From contig SCMQ01000019.1 of the NCBI GenBank assembly GCA_005503335.1, forward strand, positions 1 through 64,000: DNA of 64,000 bases, given 5' to 3'. The translations under genes and the position numbers were made by a program. Source of the DNA: Comamonadaceae bacterium 2FH (GTDB lineage Bacteria > Pseudomonadota > Gammaproteobacteria > Burkholderiales > Burkholderiaceae_C). The number at the start of each line of letters is the position of its first letter. Positions within the stretch are counted from its first letter, which is position 1. The notes beneath the pieces are model-generated. The model saw only the letters and a list, made by a program, of their open reading frames with translations, searched no databases and was not told where the DNA came from. Positions 49,009-57,623 of this stretch are shown here, piece after piece.

Positions 49009-49794
49009 TCAGGCGAAGCTGGCGCGGATGCGTCCGATCCAGCCGAAGTCGGCCTCCAGGTCCTGGCCAGGCAGCACGGGAATCGGCGGCACGCAGGCGC
49101 CGGTGGTGACGAACTGGCCGGGCTCTATCGTCTGACCGGCCGAGCTGAGCTCGTTGACCAGCCACACCAGGGCTTCCACCGGATCGCCCAGCACGTTGCT
49201 GCCCAGGCCCTGCGGCTTGCGGCCGTCGCTGACCTGCGCCTGGACCTGCAGCGTGGGCAGCGTGCCCAGGCGCCCGTCGGCCGGCAGGGCGGCGCCCAGC
49301 ACCATGTCGTTGCTGCAGGCGCAGTCGGCGATCAGCTGGGCCTCGCCGGCGCGCTCGAACTGCAGGAAGCGCGAGTCCGGCACCTCGATGCCCGGGTGCA
49401 CCGAAGCCACCGCGGCCAGCACCTCGTCGCGGCCGTAGCGCTGCGCGCGCGGCGCCAGCGCGCGGCCGAGGCTGAACACGATCTCGCACTCGGCCACCCG
49501 CATGCGGTTGGCCGCGAGCGAGACCCGGGCGCCGTCGGCATGCACGCGGTGCGCGAACACCGGGCCGGCCAGCGGCCCGCTCACCGCGATGTGCTGCTGG
49601 CCTGCCAGGCTGGTGGCGGCGATCTTCCAGCCGGCGACCGGCCGGCCTGTCTCGGCCGGCCACAGGGCCTGGACGGCATAGCCGTCCGCCCGCGTCGCCG
49701 GGCGGCAGTCCGGCGGCAGATCCTCCCTGTGGCTGCCCTGGGTCCAGCAGCCGGCCAGCAGCCGGGCGGCCCTGCGGGCTTCCATGTCCTGCAT
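49009..49794 (-). CDS. 2-keto-4-pentenoate hydratase / fumarylacetoacetase-fold enzyme
   Basis: A 261-residue cytosolic enzyme of the MhpD/FAH-like fold. Seen are GWKIAATSLAGQQHIAVSGPL, the metal-ligand region AECEIVFSLGRAL, a later acidic site in HPGIEVPDSRF, and C-terminal GQFVTTGACVPPIPV. It probably hydrates or hydrolyses a 2-keto acid with Mg2+. GGAGC stands 7 nt before the ATG at 49794; a second ATG lies at 49785. It sits between a TRAP binding protein gene and the oxidoreductase relic, so it is a catabolic enzyme for what that binding protein recognises. The substrate is unknown. Confidence 0.82.
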   Translation of the reverse strand: MQDMEARRAARLLAGCWTQGSHREDLPPDCRPATRADGYAVQALWPAETGRPVAGWKIAATSLAGQQHIAVSGPLAGPVFAHRVHADGARVSLAANRMRVAECEIVFSLGRALAPRAQRYGRDEVLAAVASVHPGIEVPDSRFLQFERAGEAQLIADCACSNDMVLGAALPADGRLGTLPTLQVQAQVSDGRKPQGLGSNVLGDPVEALVWLVNELSSAGQTIEPGQFVTTGACVPPIPVLPGQDLEADFGWIGRIRASFA

Positions 49795-49807
49795 CGTGGC
49801 TGCTCCC

Positions 49808-50896
49808 TTATGTCTTGGCGCTGGGGTTGCGCATGGACAGCATCAGGTTCTCGAAGCTGCCTTCGGCGAAGCGCGACCAGAGGATCTGGTCGTCGCGGTA
49901 CTTGATGAAGCTGTCGAAGATCTTCTTCCACTTCGCGTTCTTGGCCGAGAGCTCGGCGAACAGCTCATTGGTCACCTTCCACGCGGTCGTGCCGACCTCG
50001 CGCGGGAAGGGTTTGACCTGCACGCCGTTGCCCACCAGCCGGCGCAGCGCGTTCGGGTTCAGCGAGTCGTACTTGGCCTGCATGTCAACATGCGCATCGC
50101 TGCACGCGAGCGCGAAGATCTGCTGGTAGTCCTTGGGCAGCGCCTCCCAGGTCTTGGCGTTGACGTACATCGTGATCTGGCCGCAGGGGTCCCAGTAGCT
50201 CGGGTAGTGGTAGACCTTGGCGATCTTGTAGAAACCGAGCTTCTCGTCGTCGTAGGGGCCGACGAATTCGGCCCCGTCTATCGTGCCCTTCTCGAGCGAG
50301 GAGTAGATGTCACCGCCGGGAATGCTCTGCGGCACCACGCCCAGTCGCTGCAGCACCAGCCCGCCGAAGCCGCCGATGCGGAACTTCATGCCCTTGAGGT
50401 CGGCCAGCGTCTTGATCTCCTTGCGGAACCAGCCGCCCATCTGGGTGCCGGTGTTGCCGCAGGGAAAGTTGACGATGTCGTAGTCGCGGTAGAACTCGCG
50501 CAGCAGCTGCAGGCCGCCGCCGGCGTACATCCAGCCCGTCATCTGGCGCGAGGTCATGCCGAACGGGATCTGGCCGTCGAGCGCGAAGGTGGGGTCCTTG
50601 CCGAAGAAGAACACCGAGGCGGTGTGCGCGCATTCGACCGCGCCCTGCTGCACGGCGTCGGCCACCTGCAGGGCGGGCACGATCTCGCCGGGGCCATGCA
50701 CGCTGATCTCGAACTTGCCGTTGGTGGCCGCCGCCACGCGCTTGGACACGACCTCGGCGCCGCCGTAGATGGTGTCCAGGCTCTTGGGCCAGCTGGAGGC
50801 CAGCCGCCAGCGGATCTGCGGCTGGGCGCGCACGATCGCGGGCGCGGCGAGGGCGGTACCGCCGGCGGCGGCTTGCAGGAAAGAGCGTCGTTCCAC
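49808..50896 (-). CDS. TRAP transporter substrate-binding protein (DctP family), orphan
   Basis: A 362-residue periplasmic protein starting with GTG at 50896 behind GAGGAGAC. The signal MERRSFLQAAAGGTALAAPAIVRAQ has a twin-arginine pattern. Family motifs include WRLASSWPKSLDTIYGGAE, ADLKGMKFRIGGFGG and GAEFVGPYDDEKLGFYKIA. The longer mature form and the Trp/Tyr-rich TSRQMTGWMYAGGG region resemble the subgroup binding 2-oxo or monocarboxylic acids, an inference. No DctQ/DctM lies beside it, so its membrane partner must be elsewhere, perhaps the system at 60.9-62.8 kb. It diverges from the GntR gene. Confidence 0.88.
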   Translation of the reverse strand: MERRSFLQAAAGGTALAAPAIVRAQPQIRWRLASSWPKSLDTIYGGAEVVSKRVAAATNGKFEISVHGPGEIVPALQVADAVQQGAVECAHTASVFFFGKDPTFALDGQIPFGMTSRQMTGWMYAGGGLQLLREFYRDYDIVNFPCGNTGTQMGGWFRKEIKTLADLKGMKFRIGGFGGLVLQRLGVVPQSIPGGDIYSSLEKGTIDGAEFVGPYDDEKLGFYKIAKVYHYPSYWDPCGQITMYVNAKTWEALPKDYQQIFALACSDAHVDMQAKYDSLNPNALRRLVGNGVQVKPFPREVGTTAWKVTNELFAELSAKNAKWKKIFDSFIKYRDDQILWSRFAEGSFENLMLSMRNPSAKT

Positions 50897-50931
50897 TTGA
50901 ATGTCTCCTCGGGTTGAAGGTGGATGCCGTG

Positions 50932-50961
50932 TTGCACGGCGGACTGGTCTACTGGTATGAT
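50932..50961 (+). promoter_or_regulatory. promoter of GntR regulator gene
   Basis: TTGCAC, an 18-bp spacer and TATGAT form a near-consensus promoter. The -10 ends 6 nt before the GntR ATG at 50968, so transcription should begin at or beside the start codon. The overlapping TGGTCTACTGGTATGATCA holds GGT/ATC half-sites that could be the regulator's own operator. Confidence 0.6.
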
Positions 50962-50967
50962 CACTGC

Positions 50968-51774
50968 ATGAGTGACGATTATGCAGATAGCCGTCCTGGC
51001 CGTCAACGAGAAACCTCAGCCGGGCGGGCGGTGGAGCGCATTTCGCGCCGCAAGCTCTCGCACGAGGTACTGGACCGCCTGCTGGCGCGCATACGCGCGG
51101 GCGAATTCCCGGTCGGCGCCTGGCTGCCTTCCGAGCGCGACCTGATGCACGGTTTCGGGGTGGGCCGCCCCGCGGTGCGCGAGGCGCTGCAGTCGCTGGA
51201 GCGCATGGGCCTGGTCGCCATCGTGCACGGCGAGGGCGCGCGCGTGCTGCCGCTGTCGGCCGAGAAGGTGATCGCACAGATTTCCGACGCCGCCATGCAC
51301 CTGCTGTCGGGCTCGAGCGACCTGCTCGAGCACCTGAAGGAGGCGCGGCTGCAGTTCGAGGTCAGCATGGCGCGCCTGGCGGCCGAGCGCGCGACGCCCG
51401 AGCAGCTGGTGCAGCTGCGCGCGCTGCTCGAGCAGCACAAGGCCAGCCTCGACGACCCCGAGCGCTTCCTCGCCACCGACCTGGCTTTCCACCGCGGCAT
51501 CGCCGCGCTCTCGGGCAATCCGATCTACATGGCGGTCTCGCAGGCCGTGCTCGAGTGGCTGGAGCAGTTCCACCACGAGGCCGTGCGCGCCCCGGGCGTC
51601 GAGCGCACCACGCTGGCCGAGCATGTGAAGCTGTTCGACTGCATCGCCACCCACGACCCCGATGGCGCCGCCGAGGTGCTGACCGCCCACCTGAAGCGGG
51701 CCAACAAGCACTACGGCCCCAAACCGCAACCCCAGCCGCCCCAGCCGGCGGCTTCCCGCAGGAGAACCGCTTGA
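50968..51774 (+). CDS. GntR (FadR-subfamily) transcriptional regulator
   Basis: A 268-residue regulator: a winged helix (RKLSHEVLDRLLARIRAGEFPVGAWLPSERDLMHGFGVGRPAVREAL) followed by an FCD effector domain with metal-site histidines (ATDLAFHRGIAALSGNP and the HHEAVRAP segment). The ATG at 50968 (MSDDYADSRPG) is chosen because it lies right behind a strong promoter; a TTG at 50914 lies upstream of that promoter. It diverges from a TRAP binding protein gene and heads an operon with BKACE, dehalogenase-like and dehydratase genes. Its stop overlaps the next start (TTGA). It probably represses both units. Confidence 0.88.
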   Translation: MSDDYADSRPGRQRETSAGRAVERISRRKLSHEVLDRLLARIRAGEFPVGAWLPSERDLMHGFGVGRPAVREALQSLERMGLVAIVHGEGARVLPLSAEKVIAQISDAAMHLLSGSSDLLEHLKEARLQFEVSMARLAAERATPEQLVQLRALLEQHKASLDDPERFLATDLAFHRGIAALSGNPIYMAVSQAVLEWLEQFHHEAVRAPGVERTTLAEHVKLFDCIATHDPDGAAEVLTAHLKRANKHYGPKPQPQPPQPAASRRRTA

Positions 51775-52667
51775 AAGACCCCACCTGGCTCGAAGTCGCG
51801 CTCAACGGACCCTGGTCCCGGCAGCGCCAGCCCCATATCCCCGTGCAAGCCGACGAGATCGTCGAGGCCGCGCTGGCCTGCGCCGGCGAAGGCGCGTCCA
51901 TCATCCATTTCCACGCCTACGACCCCGCCACCGGCCGGCAGCGCGACGATTACGAGATCTACGCGCCCATCATCGAGCGCATACGCTCGCGCGCCGACGT
52001 CATCTGCTACGGCACGCTGCCGTTCGCCGGCAGCGTCGACGCGCCGAGTCCGCTGACCCCGGCGCAGCGCTTCTCCGCGGTCGACAAGCTGGTGCGCGCC
52101 GGCTTGATCGAATGGTCGGTGGTCGACCCCGGCTCGACCAACATCAGCCATTACGCCGACATCGCGGCCGGCAAGGAAGGCTTCGTCTACGCCAACCCGG
52201 AGAACCACATCCGCTACGGCCTGGCGCTGGCGCAGCAGCACCGCATCACCCCCTCCTACGCGATCTACGAGCCCGGCTTCATGCGCCTGGGCGCGGCCCT
52301 GCACCGCGCCTACCCGGGTGCGCCGGTGCCGATTTACCGGCTGATGTTCTCGCAGCAGATCGCCTTCGGCTTCCCGCCCACGGACTGGGCGCTCGACGCC
52401 TACCTGCGGCTGCTGGAACTCGAGCAGCCGGGTGCGCCCTGGATGGTGGCCGGCCTCGGCGTCGAACTCGGTGAGCTGATGGCGCAGGCGGTGGCGCGCG
52501 GCGGCCATGTCCGCGTGGGCCTGGAGGACGCGCCCATGGGCTGCCCCATCGACAACCGCAGCCTGGCGCAGCAGGCGCGCCTGCGCATCGAGCAGGCCGG
52601 CGGCCGGTTGGCCCATGCCGCGCAGGTGCGCGAGCGGCTGCAGCGTGGCGCCAAGACGGAGGTGTGA
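51771..52667 (+). CDS. BKACE family (3-keto-5-aminohexanoate cleavage) enzyme
   Basis: A 298-residue TIM-barrel beta-keto acid cleavage enzyme (formerly DUF849). It begins at TTG 51771 (overlapping the GntR stop; GGAG lies 8 nt upstream) with the family start WLEVALNGPWSRQRQPHIPV. Zinc-ligand histidines are in SIIHFHAYDP, and the C-terminal VRVGLEDAP motif carries the conserved glutamate. Family members condense a beta-keto acid with acetyl-CoA to give acetoacetate and a new CoA ester. The substrate specificity is unresolved. It is followed within 2 nt by a dehalogenase-like hydrolase. Confidence 0.9.
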   Translation: MKDPTWLEVALNGPWSRQRQPHIPVQADEIVEAALACAGEGASIIHFHAYDPATGRQRDDYEIYAPIIERIRSRADVICYGTLPFAGSVDAPSPLTPAQRFSAVDKLVRAGLIEWSVVDPGSTNISHYADIAAGKEGFVYANPENHIRYGLALAQQHRITPSYAIYEPGFMRLGAALHRAYPGAPVPIYRLMFSQQIAFGFPPTDWALDAYLRLLELEQPGAPWMVAGLGVELGELMAQAVARGGHVRVGLEDAPMGCPIDNRSLAQQARLRIEQAGGRLAHAAQVRERLQRGAKTEV

Positions 52668-52669
52668 CC

Positions 52670-53572
52670 ATGAACCTGTTTCCCGGATTCGAGCGCCAGC
52701 GCTTTGAGGCCAGCGGCGCGCAGATCAACTACCTGCGCGCCGGCGCCGGCGAGCCCGTGCTGCTGCTGCACGGCTACCCGCAGACCCATGCCTGCTGGCA
52801 CCGCATCGCGCCGCAGCTCGCGCGCCACTACACCGTGGTCTGCGCCGACCTGCGCGGCTACGGCGACTCCTCCAAGCCGGCGGGCCTGCCCGACCACGCC
52901 AACTATGCCAAGCGCGCGATGGCGCAGGACATGGTGGAGCTGATGGCCTCGCTCGGCTTCGAGCGCTTCCACCTGGTCGGCCACGACCGCGGCGGCCGCG
53001 TGGCCCACCGCCTAGCCGCCGACCATCCGCAGCGCGTGCACACGCTCGCGGTGCTCGACATCTCGCCCACGCTCAAGATGTTCGAGCGCACCGACATGGC
53101 GTTCGCGCGCGCCTACTACCACTGGTTCCTGATGCTGCAGCCGCCGCCGCTGCCCGAGCAGATGCTGGCGGGCCGCGTGCCCTTCAACATCCTCGGCCGC
53201 GTCGGCCGCGAGGAGCCGGACCTCAGCAAGTTCTCCGCGGAAGCGGTCAACGAATACGTGCGCTGCTTCGCCGACCCCGCGGCGATCCACGCGAGCTGCG
53301 AGGACTACCGTGCCGCCGGCACCATAGACCTGGAGCACGACCGGGCGGACCGGCAGGCGGGCCGCAAGCTGCCCATGCCGATGCTGGCCCTGTGGGGCAG
53401 CGAAGGCGTGGTCGGCAACATGTTCGACTGCCTGGCCGACTGGCGCGAGGTGGCCGAGGATGTGAGCGGCCGGGCCCTGCCCTGCGGCCATTTCGTGCCC
53501 GAGGAGGCGCCCGAGGAAACCCTGGCCGAGATAGCGCAATTCCTGCGCCGGCATCCGCTGGAGGCATCATGA
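52670..53572 (+). CDS. alpha/beta hydrolase of the fluoroacetate dehalogenase type
   Basis: A 300-residue hydrolase whose nucleophile is aspartate, not serine: [12 protein letters not shown] gives Asp106 with Arg107 and Arg110. This reproduces the Asp110/Arg111/Arg114 spacing of characterised fluoroacetate dehalogenases. Asp130 and His274 complete the triad. The halide pocket residues His151-Trp152 ([10 protein letters not shown]) and Tyr212 (SCEDYRAAG) are also present. Predicted activity is hydrolytic C-F or C-Cl cleavage of haloacetates or another 2-haloacid. GGAGG lies 7 nt before the ATG at 52670. It overlaps the next gene as ATGA. Epoxide or ester hydrolysis is the main alternative. Confidence 0.85.
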   Translation: MNLFPGFERQRFEASGAQINYLRAGAGEPVLLLHGYPQTHACWHRIAPQLARHYTVVCADLRGYGDSSKPAGLPDHANYAKRAMAQDMVELMASLGFERFHLVGHDRGGRVAHRLAADHPQRVHTLAVLDISPTLKMFERTDMAFARAYYHWFLMLQPPPLPEQMLAGRVPFNILGRVGREEPDLSKFSAEAVNEYVRCFADPAAIHASCEDYRAAGTIDLEHDRADRQAGRKLPMPMLALWGSEGVVGNMFDCLADWREVAEDVSGRALPCGHFVPEEAPEETLAEIAQFLRRHPLEAS

Positions 53573-55284
53573 GCGAGTCCTCCTTCGACCCGCGCCACAA
53601 GAGCCGCGCCCTGCTCGACGGCCCCGACCGCGCCGTCGCGCGCGGCATGATGAAGGCCGTCGGCTTCAGCGACGAGGATCTGAAGCGGCCGCAGATCGGC
53701 GTGGCCCATTGCTGGATCGGCACCATGCCCTGCAACTGGAACCACCGCGAACTGGCGGCCCAGGTGATGGCCGGCATACGCGCCGCCGGCGGCACGCCGC
53801 TGGAGATCAACACCGTCTCGATCAACGACGGCATCACCACCGGCTCCGAGGGCATGAAGACCTCGCTGGTCAGCCGCGAGGTCATCGCCGATTCGGTGGA
53901 GCTGGTCGCGCGCGGCCACATGCTCGACGCGCTGGTGGTGATCGCCGGCTGCGACAAGACCATCCCCGCCATGGCCATGGCGCTGGGGCGCCTGAACCTG
54001 CCCGGCCTGCTGCTCTACAGCGGCTCCATCCACGCGGGCGCCTGCCATGCCAAGGACGGCCTGTTCGCCGGGCGCAAGCTCACCATCCAGGACATCTACG
54101 AGGCGATAGGCGCCTTCAACGCCGGCCGCATCAGCGAGCGCGAGTTCAAGGATGTCGAGGATCACGCCTGTCCCGGCGCCGGCGCCTGCGGCGGCCAGTT
54201 CACCGCCAACACCATGGCCACGGCCTGCGAGATGCTGGGCCTGGCGCCCATGGGCGTGGGCGGCATCCCGGCGGTGGACGCGGGCAAGGCCGAGGCCGCC
54301 CGCGACTGCGGCCGGCTCGTCATGGAGCTGCTGCGCCAGGGTGTCGCGCCGCGTTCGCTGGCCACGCGGCGCAGCTTCGAGAATGCCATCGCCGGCGTGA
54401 TGGCGACCGGCGGCTCGACGAACGCCGTGCTGCACCTGCTGGCGATCGCGCGCGAGTTCGGCGTCGAGCTCGCGATCGACGACTTCGACACGATCTCGCG
54501 CCGCACCCCGGTGCTGGCCGACCTGCGCCCCTGGGGTCGCTACACCGCGCCCGAGATGCACGAGGCCGGCGGCATGGCCGTGGTCGGCAAGCGGCTGGTG
54601 CAGGCCGGCCTGCTGCACCTGGACGAGCGCACCGTCACCGGCCGCACGATAGGCGAGGAGATCGCGCGCGCCCCCGAGCCCGCGGGCCAGCAGGTGATAC
54701 GCCCGCTCTCGGACCCGCTCAAGCCTCAGGGCGGCCTCGGCATCCTGCGCGGCAACCTGGCGCCGGGCGGCTGCGTGATCAAGCTTTCGGGACAGTCCAA
54801 GACCGTGCACCGCGGCCCCGCGCGCGTGTTCGAGCGCGAGGAGGACGCGTTCCAGGCGATCAAGAACGGGGGGGTGCAGCCGGGCGACGTGCTGGTGCTG
54901 CGCAACGAGGGGCCCAAGGGCGGCCCCGGCATGCGCGAAATGCAGCTCGTGACCGGCGCACTGCAGGGCGCCGGGCTGGGTGAGACCGTGGCCCTGGTCA
55001 CCGATGGGCGCTTCTCCGGCGCCACGCGCGGCTTCGTCATCGGCCATGTCGTGCCCGAGGCCGCGGAAGGCGGTGCTATCGCGCTGGTGCAGGACGGCGA
55101 CACCGTGGTGATCGACGTCGCGCAGCGGCGCCTGGACCTGGAGATCCCGCCCGAGATGCTGCAGGCGCGGCTGGCCGGCTGGACCCCGCCACCGCCGCCC
55201 GCCGCCGCGACCGGGGTGCTGGGCAAGTACGCGCGCCTGGTGTCCGACGCCTCGCAGGGCGCCGTGACCTCGGCGCTCGGCTGA
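53569..55284 (+). CDS. IlvD/Edd family dehydratase
   Basis: A 571-residue iron-sulfur dehydratase of dihydroxy-acid dehydratase length. Cluster cysteines are visible in [34 protein letters not shown] and [19 protein letters not shown]. The family signatures [14 protein letters not shown] and [16 protein letters not shown] are present. It starts inside the stop of the dehalogenase-like gene, so it is translated in the same operon. It could make branched-chain 2-keto acids, but the catabolic setting suggests it dehydrates a sugar acid or a 2,3-dihydroxy acid. I therefore leave the symbol open. Confidence 0.88.
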   Translation: MSESSFDPRHKSRALLDGPDRAVARGMMKAVGFSDEDLKRPQIGVAHCWIGTMPCNWNHRELAAQVMAGIRAAGGTPLEINTVSINDGITTGSEGMKTSLVSREVIADSVELVARGHMLDALVVIAGCDKTIPAMAMALGRLNLPGLLLYSGSIHAGACHAKDGLFAGRKLTIQDIYEAIGAFNAGRISEREFKDVEDHACPGAGACGGQFTANTMATACEMLGLAPMGVGGIPAVDAGKAEAARDCGRLVMELLRQGVAPRSLATRRSFENAIAGVMATGGSTNAVLHLLAIAREFGVELAIDDFDTISRRTPVLADLRPWGRYTAPEMHEAGGMAVVGKRLVQAGLLHLDERTVTGRTIGEEIARAPEPAGQQVIRPLSDPLKPQGGLGILRGNLAPGGCVIKLSGQSKTVHRGPARVFEREEDAFQAIKNGGVQPGDVLVLRNEGPKGGPGMREMQLVTGALQGAGLGETVALVTDGRFSGATRGFVIGHVVPEAAEGGAIALVQDGDTVVIDVAQRRLDLEIPPEMLQARLAGWTPPPPPAAATGVLGKYARLVSDASQGAVTSALG

Positions 55285-55301
55285 TCGAAAAGCGCTCAGG
55301 C

Positions 55302-56225
55302 TCAGCCCCGGGCGCCGTCCCCACGGCCGGCGGTTTCCTTGAGCTCCTCGGTCAGCCACTGCGCCAGCGCCTGGGTCTCGGCGCGCGCCCGCAGGTGCGG
55401 CGCGATCCACAGCGCCAGCTTGTGCGGCCCGGGCACGAAGCCGAACGGCGCCACCAGCTTGCCGGACTGCAGGTCGTCCAGCACCAGCATGCGCGGCACC
55501 GGCGCGATGCCCAGCCCGCAGGCCGCCGCCTGGATCAGGACGTAGAAATGCTCGAAGCGCTCGCGCACCTGCAGCTCCAGGCCTTCGACGCCGGCTGCGC
55601 CGGCCCATTCGGTCCAGGCGTCGGGCCGCGTCTTGGTCATCAGCAGCCTGGCGTCGGCAAGGTCGGCCGGCCTGCGGATGCGGGCGCTGCGCATGTAGTC
55701 GGGCGAGCAGACCGGCCCCACCCATTCGGTCACCAGCTCGCGCACCACCACGTCCTCGGGCGGCCTGATCATGGTGTTGCGGATCGCGACGCCGATGTTC
55801 TCGCGCACCACGTCGACGGGTCCGTAGTTGACGTTGAACTGCAGCTCGATCCCCGGGTGCTGGTCGTGGAAGCGCGCCAGGCGCGGGATCAGCCAGTGGG
55901 TCAAGATGGAGGCCGAGCAGGACAGCGTCAGTGGCCCCGGCTTGAGCTGCTCCAGCGCGGCCTGCATCAGGTTCAGCGCCGCGGCCACGCCCTCGGCCAG
56001 GCGCGCGCCTTCCGGCGTGGGATCGGTGGACTGCGAACCGCGCGTGAGCAGCATGACGCCCAGGCTCTCCTCGAGCGCGCGCACATGGCGGCTGATCGCG
56101 CCATGCGTGACCGAGAGCTCCTGCGCCGCCGCCGTCATGCTGCGCAGCCGGGCCGTGGCCTCGAAGGCGCGCAGGGCGTTGAAGGAAGGTCGGGGCAGGT
56201 TCGACACGGTGTGACTTTTTATCAC
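55302..56225 (-). CDS. LysR-family regulator (GcvA-like), divergent from RLP operon
   Basis: A 307-residue regulator: winged helix (PRPSFNALRAFEATARLRSMTAAAQELSVTHGAISRHVRALEE) and LysR substrate-binding domain. The sequence opening is of the GcvA subgroup. The start is GTG 56225, with GTG 56207 (reading SNLPRPSFNALR) as a good alternative. It diverges from the RuBisCO-like protein operon across about 115 nt containing an AT-rich stretch (AAAAAGTTTAAATCG near 56231). It probably activates that operon in response to the sugar acid or its phosphate. Confidence 0.88.
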   Translation of the reverse strand: MIKSHTVSNLPRPSFNALRAFEATARLRSMTAAAQELSVTHGAISRHVRALEESLGVMLLTRGSQSTDPTPEGARLAEGVAAALNLMQAALEQLKPGPLTLSCSASILTHWLIPRLARFHDQHPGIELQFNVNYGPVDVVRENIGVAIRNTMIRPPEDVVVRELVTEWVGPVCSPDYMRSARIRRPADLADARLLMTKTRPDAWTEWAGAAGVEGLELQVRERFEHFYVLIQAAACGLGIAPVPRMLVLDDLQSGKLVAPFGFVPGPHKLALWIAPHLRARAETQALAQWLTEELKETAGRGDGARG

Positions 56226-56339
56226 AGGCGAAAAAGTTTAAATCGTTTGTCCGGCGCCGGGCGAGCCTCCATCATTCCCTCACAGCGAACCGCGGGCATG
56301 GTGCCGCGCGGCGTGACTAAGGAAGCAAGGGCAGTGGTC

Positions 56340-57623
56340 ATGTTAGGCAACGACGGCGGCGGGCGCGCGGAATTCAGGGCGCGCTACTTCGTGGAGAGCC
56401 CCGAGCCGCTGCAGAAGGCGGCCGAGATCATCGCGGGCGAACAGTCCTCGGGCACCTTCCTGGAGCTGCCCGGTGAAACCGCGGAGCTCAAGCAGCGGGC
56501 CCGCGCCCGTGTCACCCGCATCGACCCGCAAGCCCCGGCGCTCGAGCCCATGCTGCACAGCGCCCTGGTCGAGCGGCGCGGCCCCGCCGGCCTGTTCCAC
56601 CGCGGCGAGATCGAGATCGCCTTCCCGGTGGCCAACGTCGGCGCCAACCTGCCGACCCTGCTGGCCACGGTGGCCGGCAACCTGTTCGAGCTGGGCGAGC
56701 TGACCGGCGTGCGCCTGCTCGACCTGGAGCTGCCGCGCGAGTACGCGCAGTGCTTCCCCGGCCCGCGCTTCGGCGTGGCGGGCACGCGCGCCAAGGCGGG
56801 CGTGCAGGGCCGCCCGCTGATCGGCACCATCATCAAGCCCAGCATAGGCCTGAGCGCCGAGCAGACCGCGGCCCTGGTCGACACGCTGCTGGCCGGCGGC
56901 ATCGACTTCATCAAGGACGACGAGCTCACGGCGGACCCGGCGCACGCGCCGTTCGAGCAGCGCCTGGCCGCCGTGATGCCGGTGCTGCACCGCCATGCCG
57001 ACCGCCTGGGCCGCATGCCGATGTACGCGATCAACATCAGCGGCGGCATAGACGAGATGCGCCGGCGGCACGACCAGGTGCTGCGCGCCGGCGGCAGCTG
57101 CGTGATGGTCAGCATGCAGTGGGTCGGCTTCTCCGCGCTCGAGCACCTACGCGGCTACTGCGAGCTGCCTATCCACGGCCACCGCAACGGCTGGGGCGCG
57201 CTGACGCGGCATCCCGGCCTCGGCATCTCGTTCGCCGCCTGGCAGAAGCTGTGGCGCCTGGCCGGCGTCGACCAGCTGCACGTGGGCGGCCTGCGCAGCA
57301 AGTTCTGGGAGCCCGACGCCTCGGTCACCGAGGCCGCGCGCGGCTGCCTGCAGCCCTTCGGCGGCCTCGCGCCCGTGATGCCGGTGTTCTCCTCCGGCCA
57401 ATGGGCCGGCCACGCGCCCGACCTGTACGCGGCGCTGGGCAGCACCGACCTGATGCACCTGGCCGGCGGCGGCATCGTCAGCCACCCGGCCGGCGTGGCC
57501 GCGGGCGTGGCCAGCATGCGCGAGGCCTGGGAGGCCGCGACCGCCGGCGTGCCGCTGGAAACCTATGCCGCCGAGCGCCCCGCGCTGCGCGCGGCGCTGG
57601 CCAAGTTCGGGAGCCTGGCATGA
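56340..57623 (+). CDS. RuBisCO-like protein, probable 3-oxo-isoapionate-4-phosphate transcarboxylase/hydrolase
   Basis: A 427-residue form IV RuBisCO-like protein. The TIIKPSIGLS loop carries Lys166, and the metal site GGIDFIKDDE carries Lys192 (carbamylatable), Asp193, Asp194 and Glu195. HGHRNGW corresponds to the RuBisCO HxHR motif. Catalytic metal residues are thus kept, unlike in enolase-only relatives. Neighbours are a DUF1537 kinase and an ApnO-like dehydrogenase, the set described for D-apionate breakdown, in which OiaX gives 3-phosphoglycerate and glycolate. A decarboxylating RLP is the alternative. The start at 56340 is not certain (56298 or GTG 56334 possible). It overlaps the kinase as ATGA. 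Confidence 0.82.
   Translation: MLGNDGGGRAEFRARYFVESPEPLQKAAEIIAGEQSSGTFLELPGETAELKQRARARVTRIDPQAPALEPMLHSALVERRGPAGLFHRGEIEIAFPVANVGANLPTLLATVAGNLFELGELTGVRLLDLELPREYAQCFPGPRFGVAGTRAKAGVQGRPLIGTIIKPSIGLSAEQTAALVDTLLAGGIDFIKDDELTADPAHAPFEQRLAAVMPVLHRHADRLGRMPMYAINISGGIDEMRRRHDQVLRAGGSCVMVSMQWVGFSALEHLRGYCELPIHGHRNGWGALTRHPGLGISFAAWQKLWRLAGVDQLHVGGLRSKFWEPDASVTEAARGCLQPFGGLAPVMPVFSSGQWAGHAPDLYAALGSTDLMHLAGGGIVSHPAGVAAGVASMREAWEAATAGVPLETYAAERPALRAALAKFGSLA

Noticed and set aside
50914-50967. TTG at 50914 as start of the GntR regulator
   Set aside because: The near-consensus promoter lies inside this stretch and would start transcription after it. The added residues are atypical for the family.
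53569-55284. Calling this gene the biosynthetic ilvD
   Set aside because: It is coupled to a dehalogenase-like hydrolase, a BKACE enzyme and a GntR regulator with no branched-chain amino acid genes nearby, so a catabolic dehydratase is more likely. Sequence alone does not settle it.
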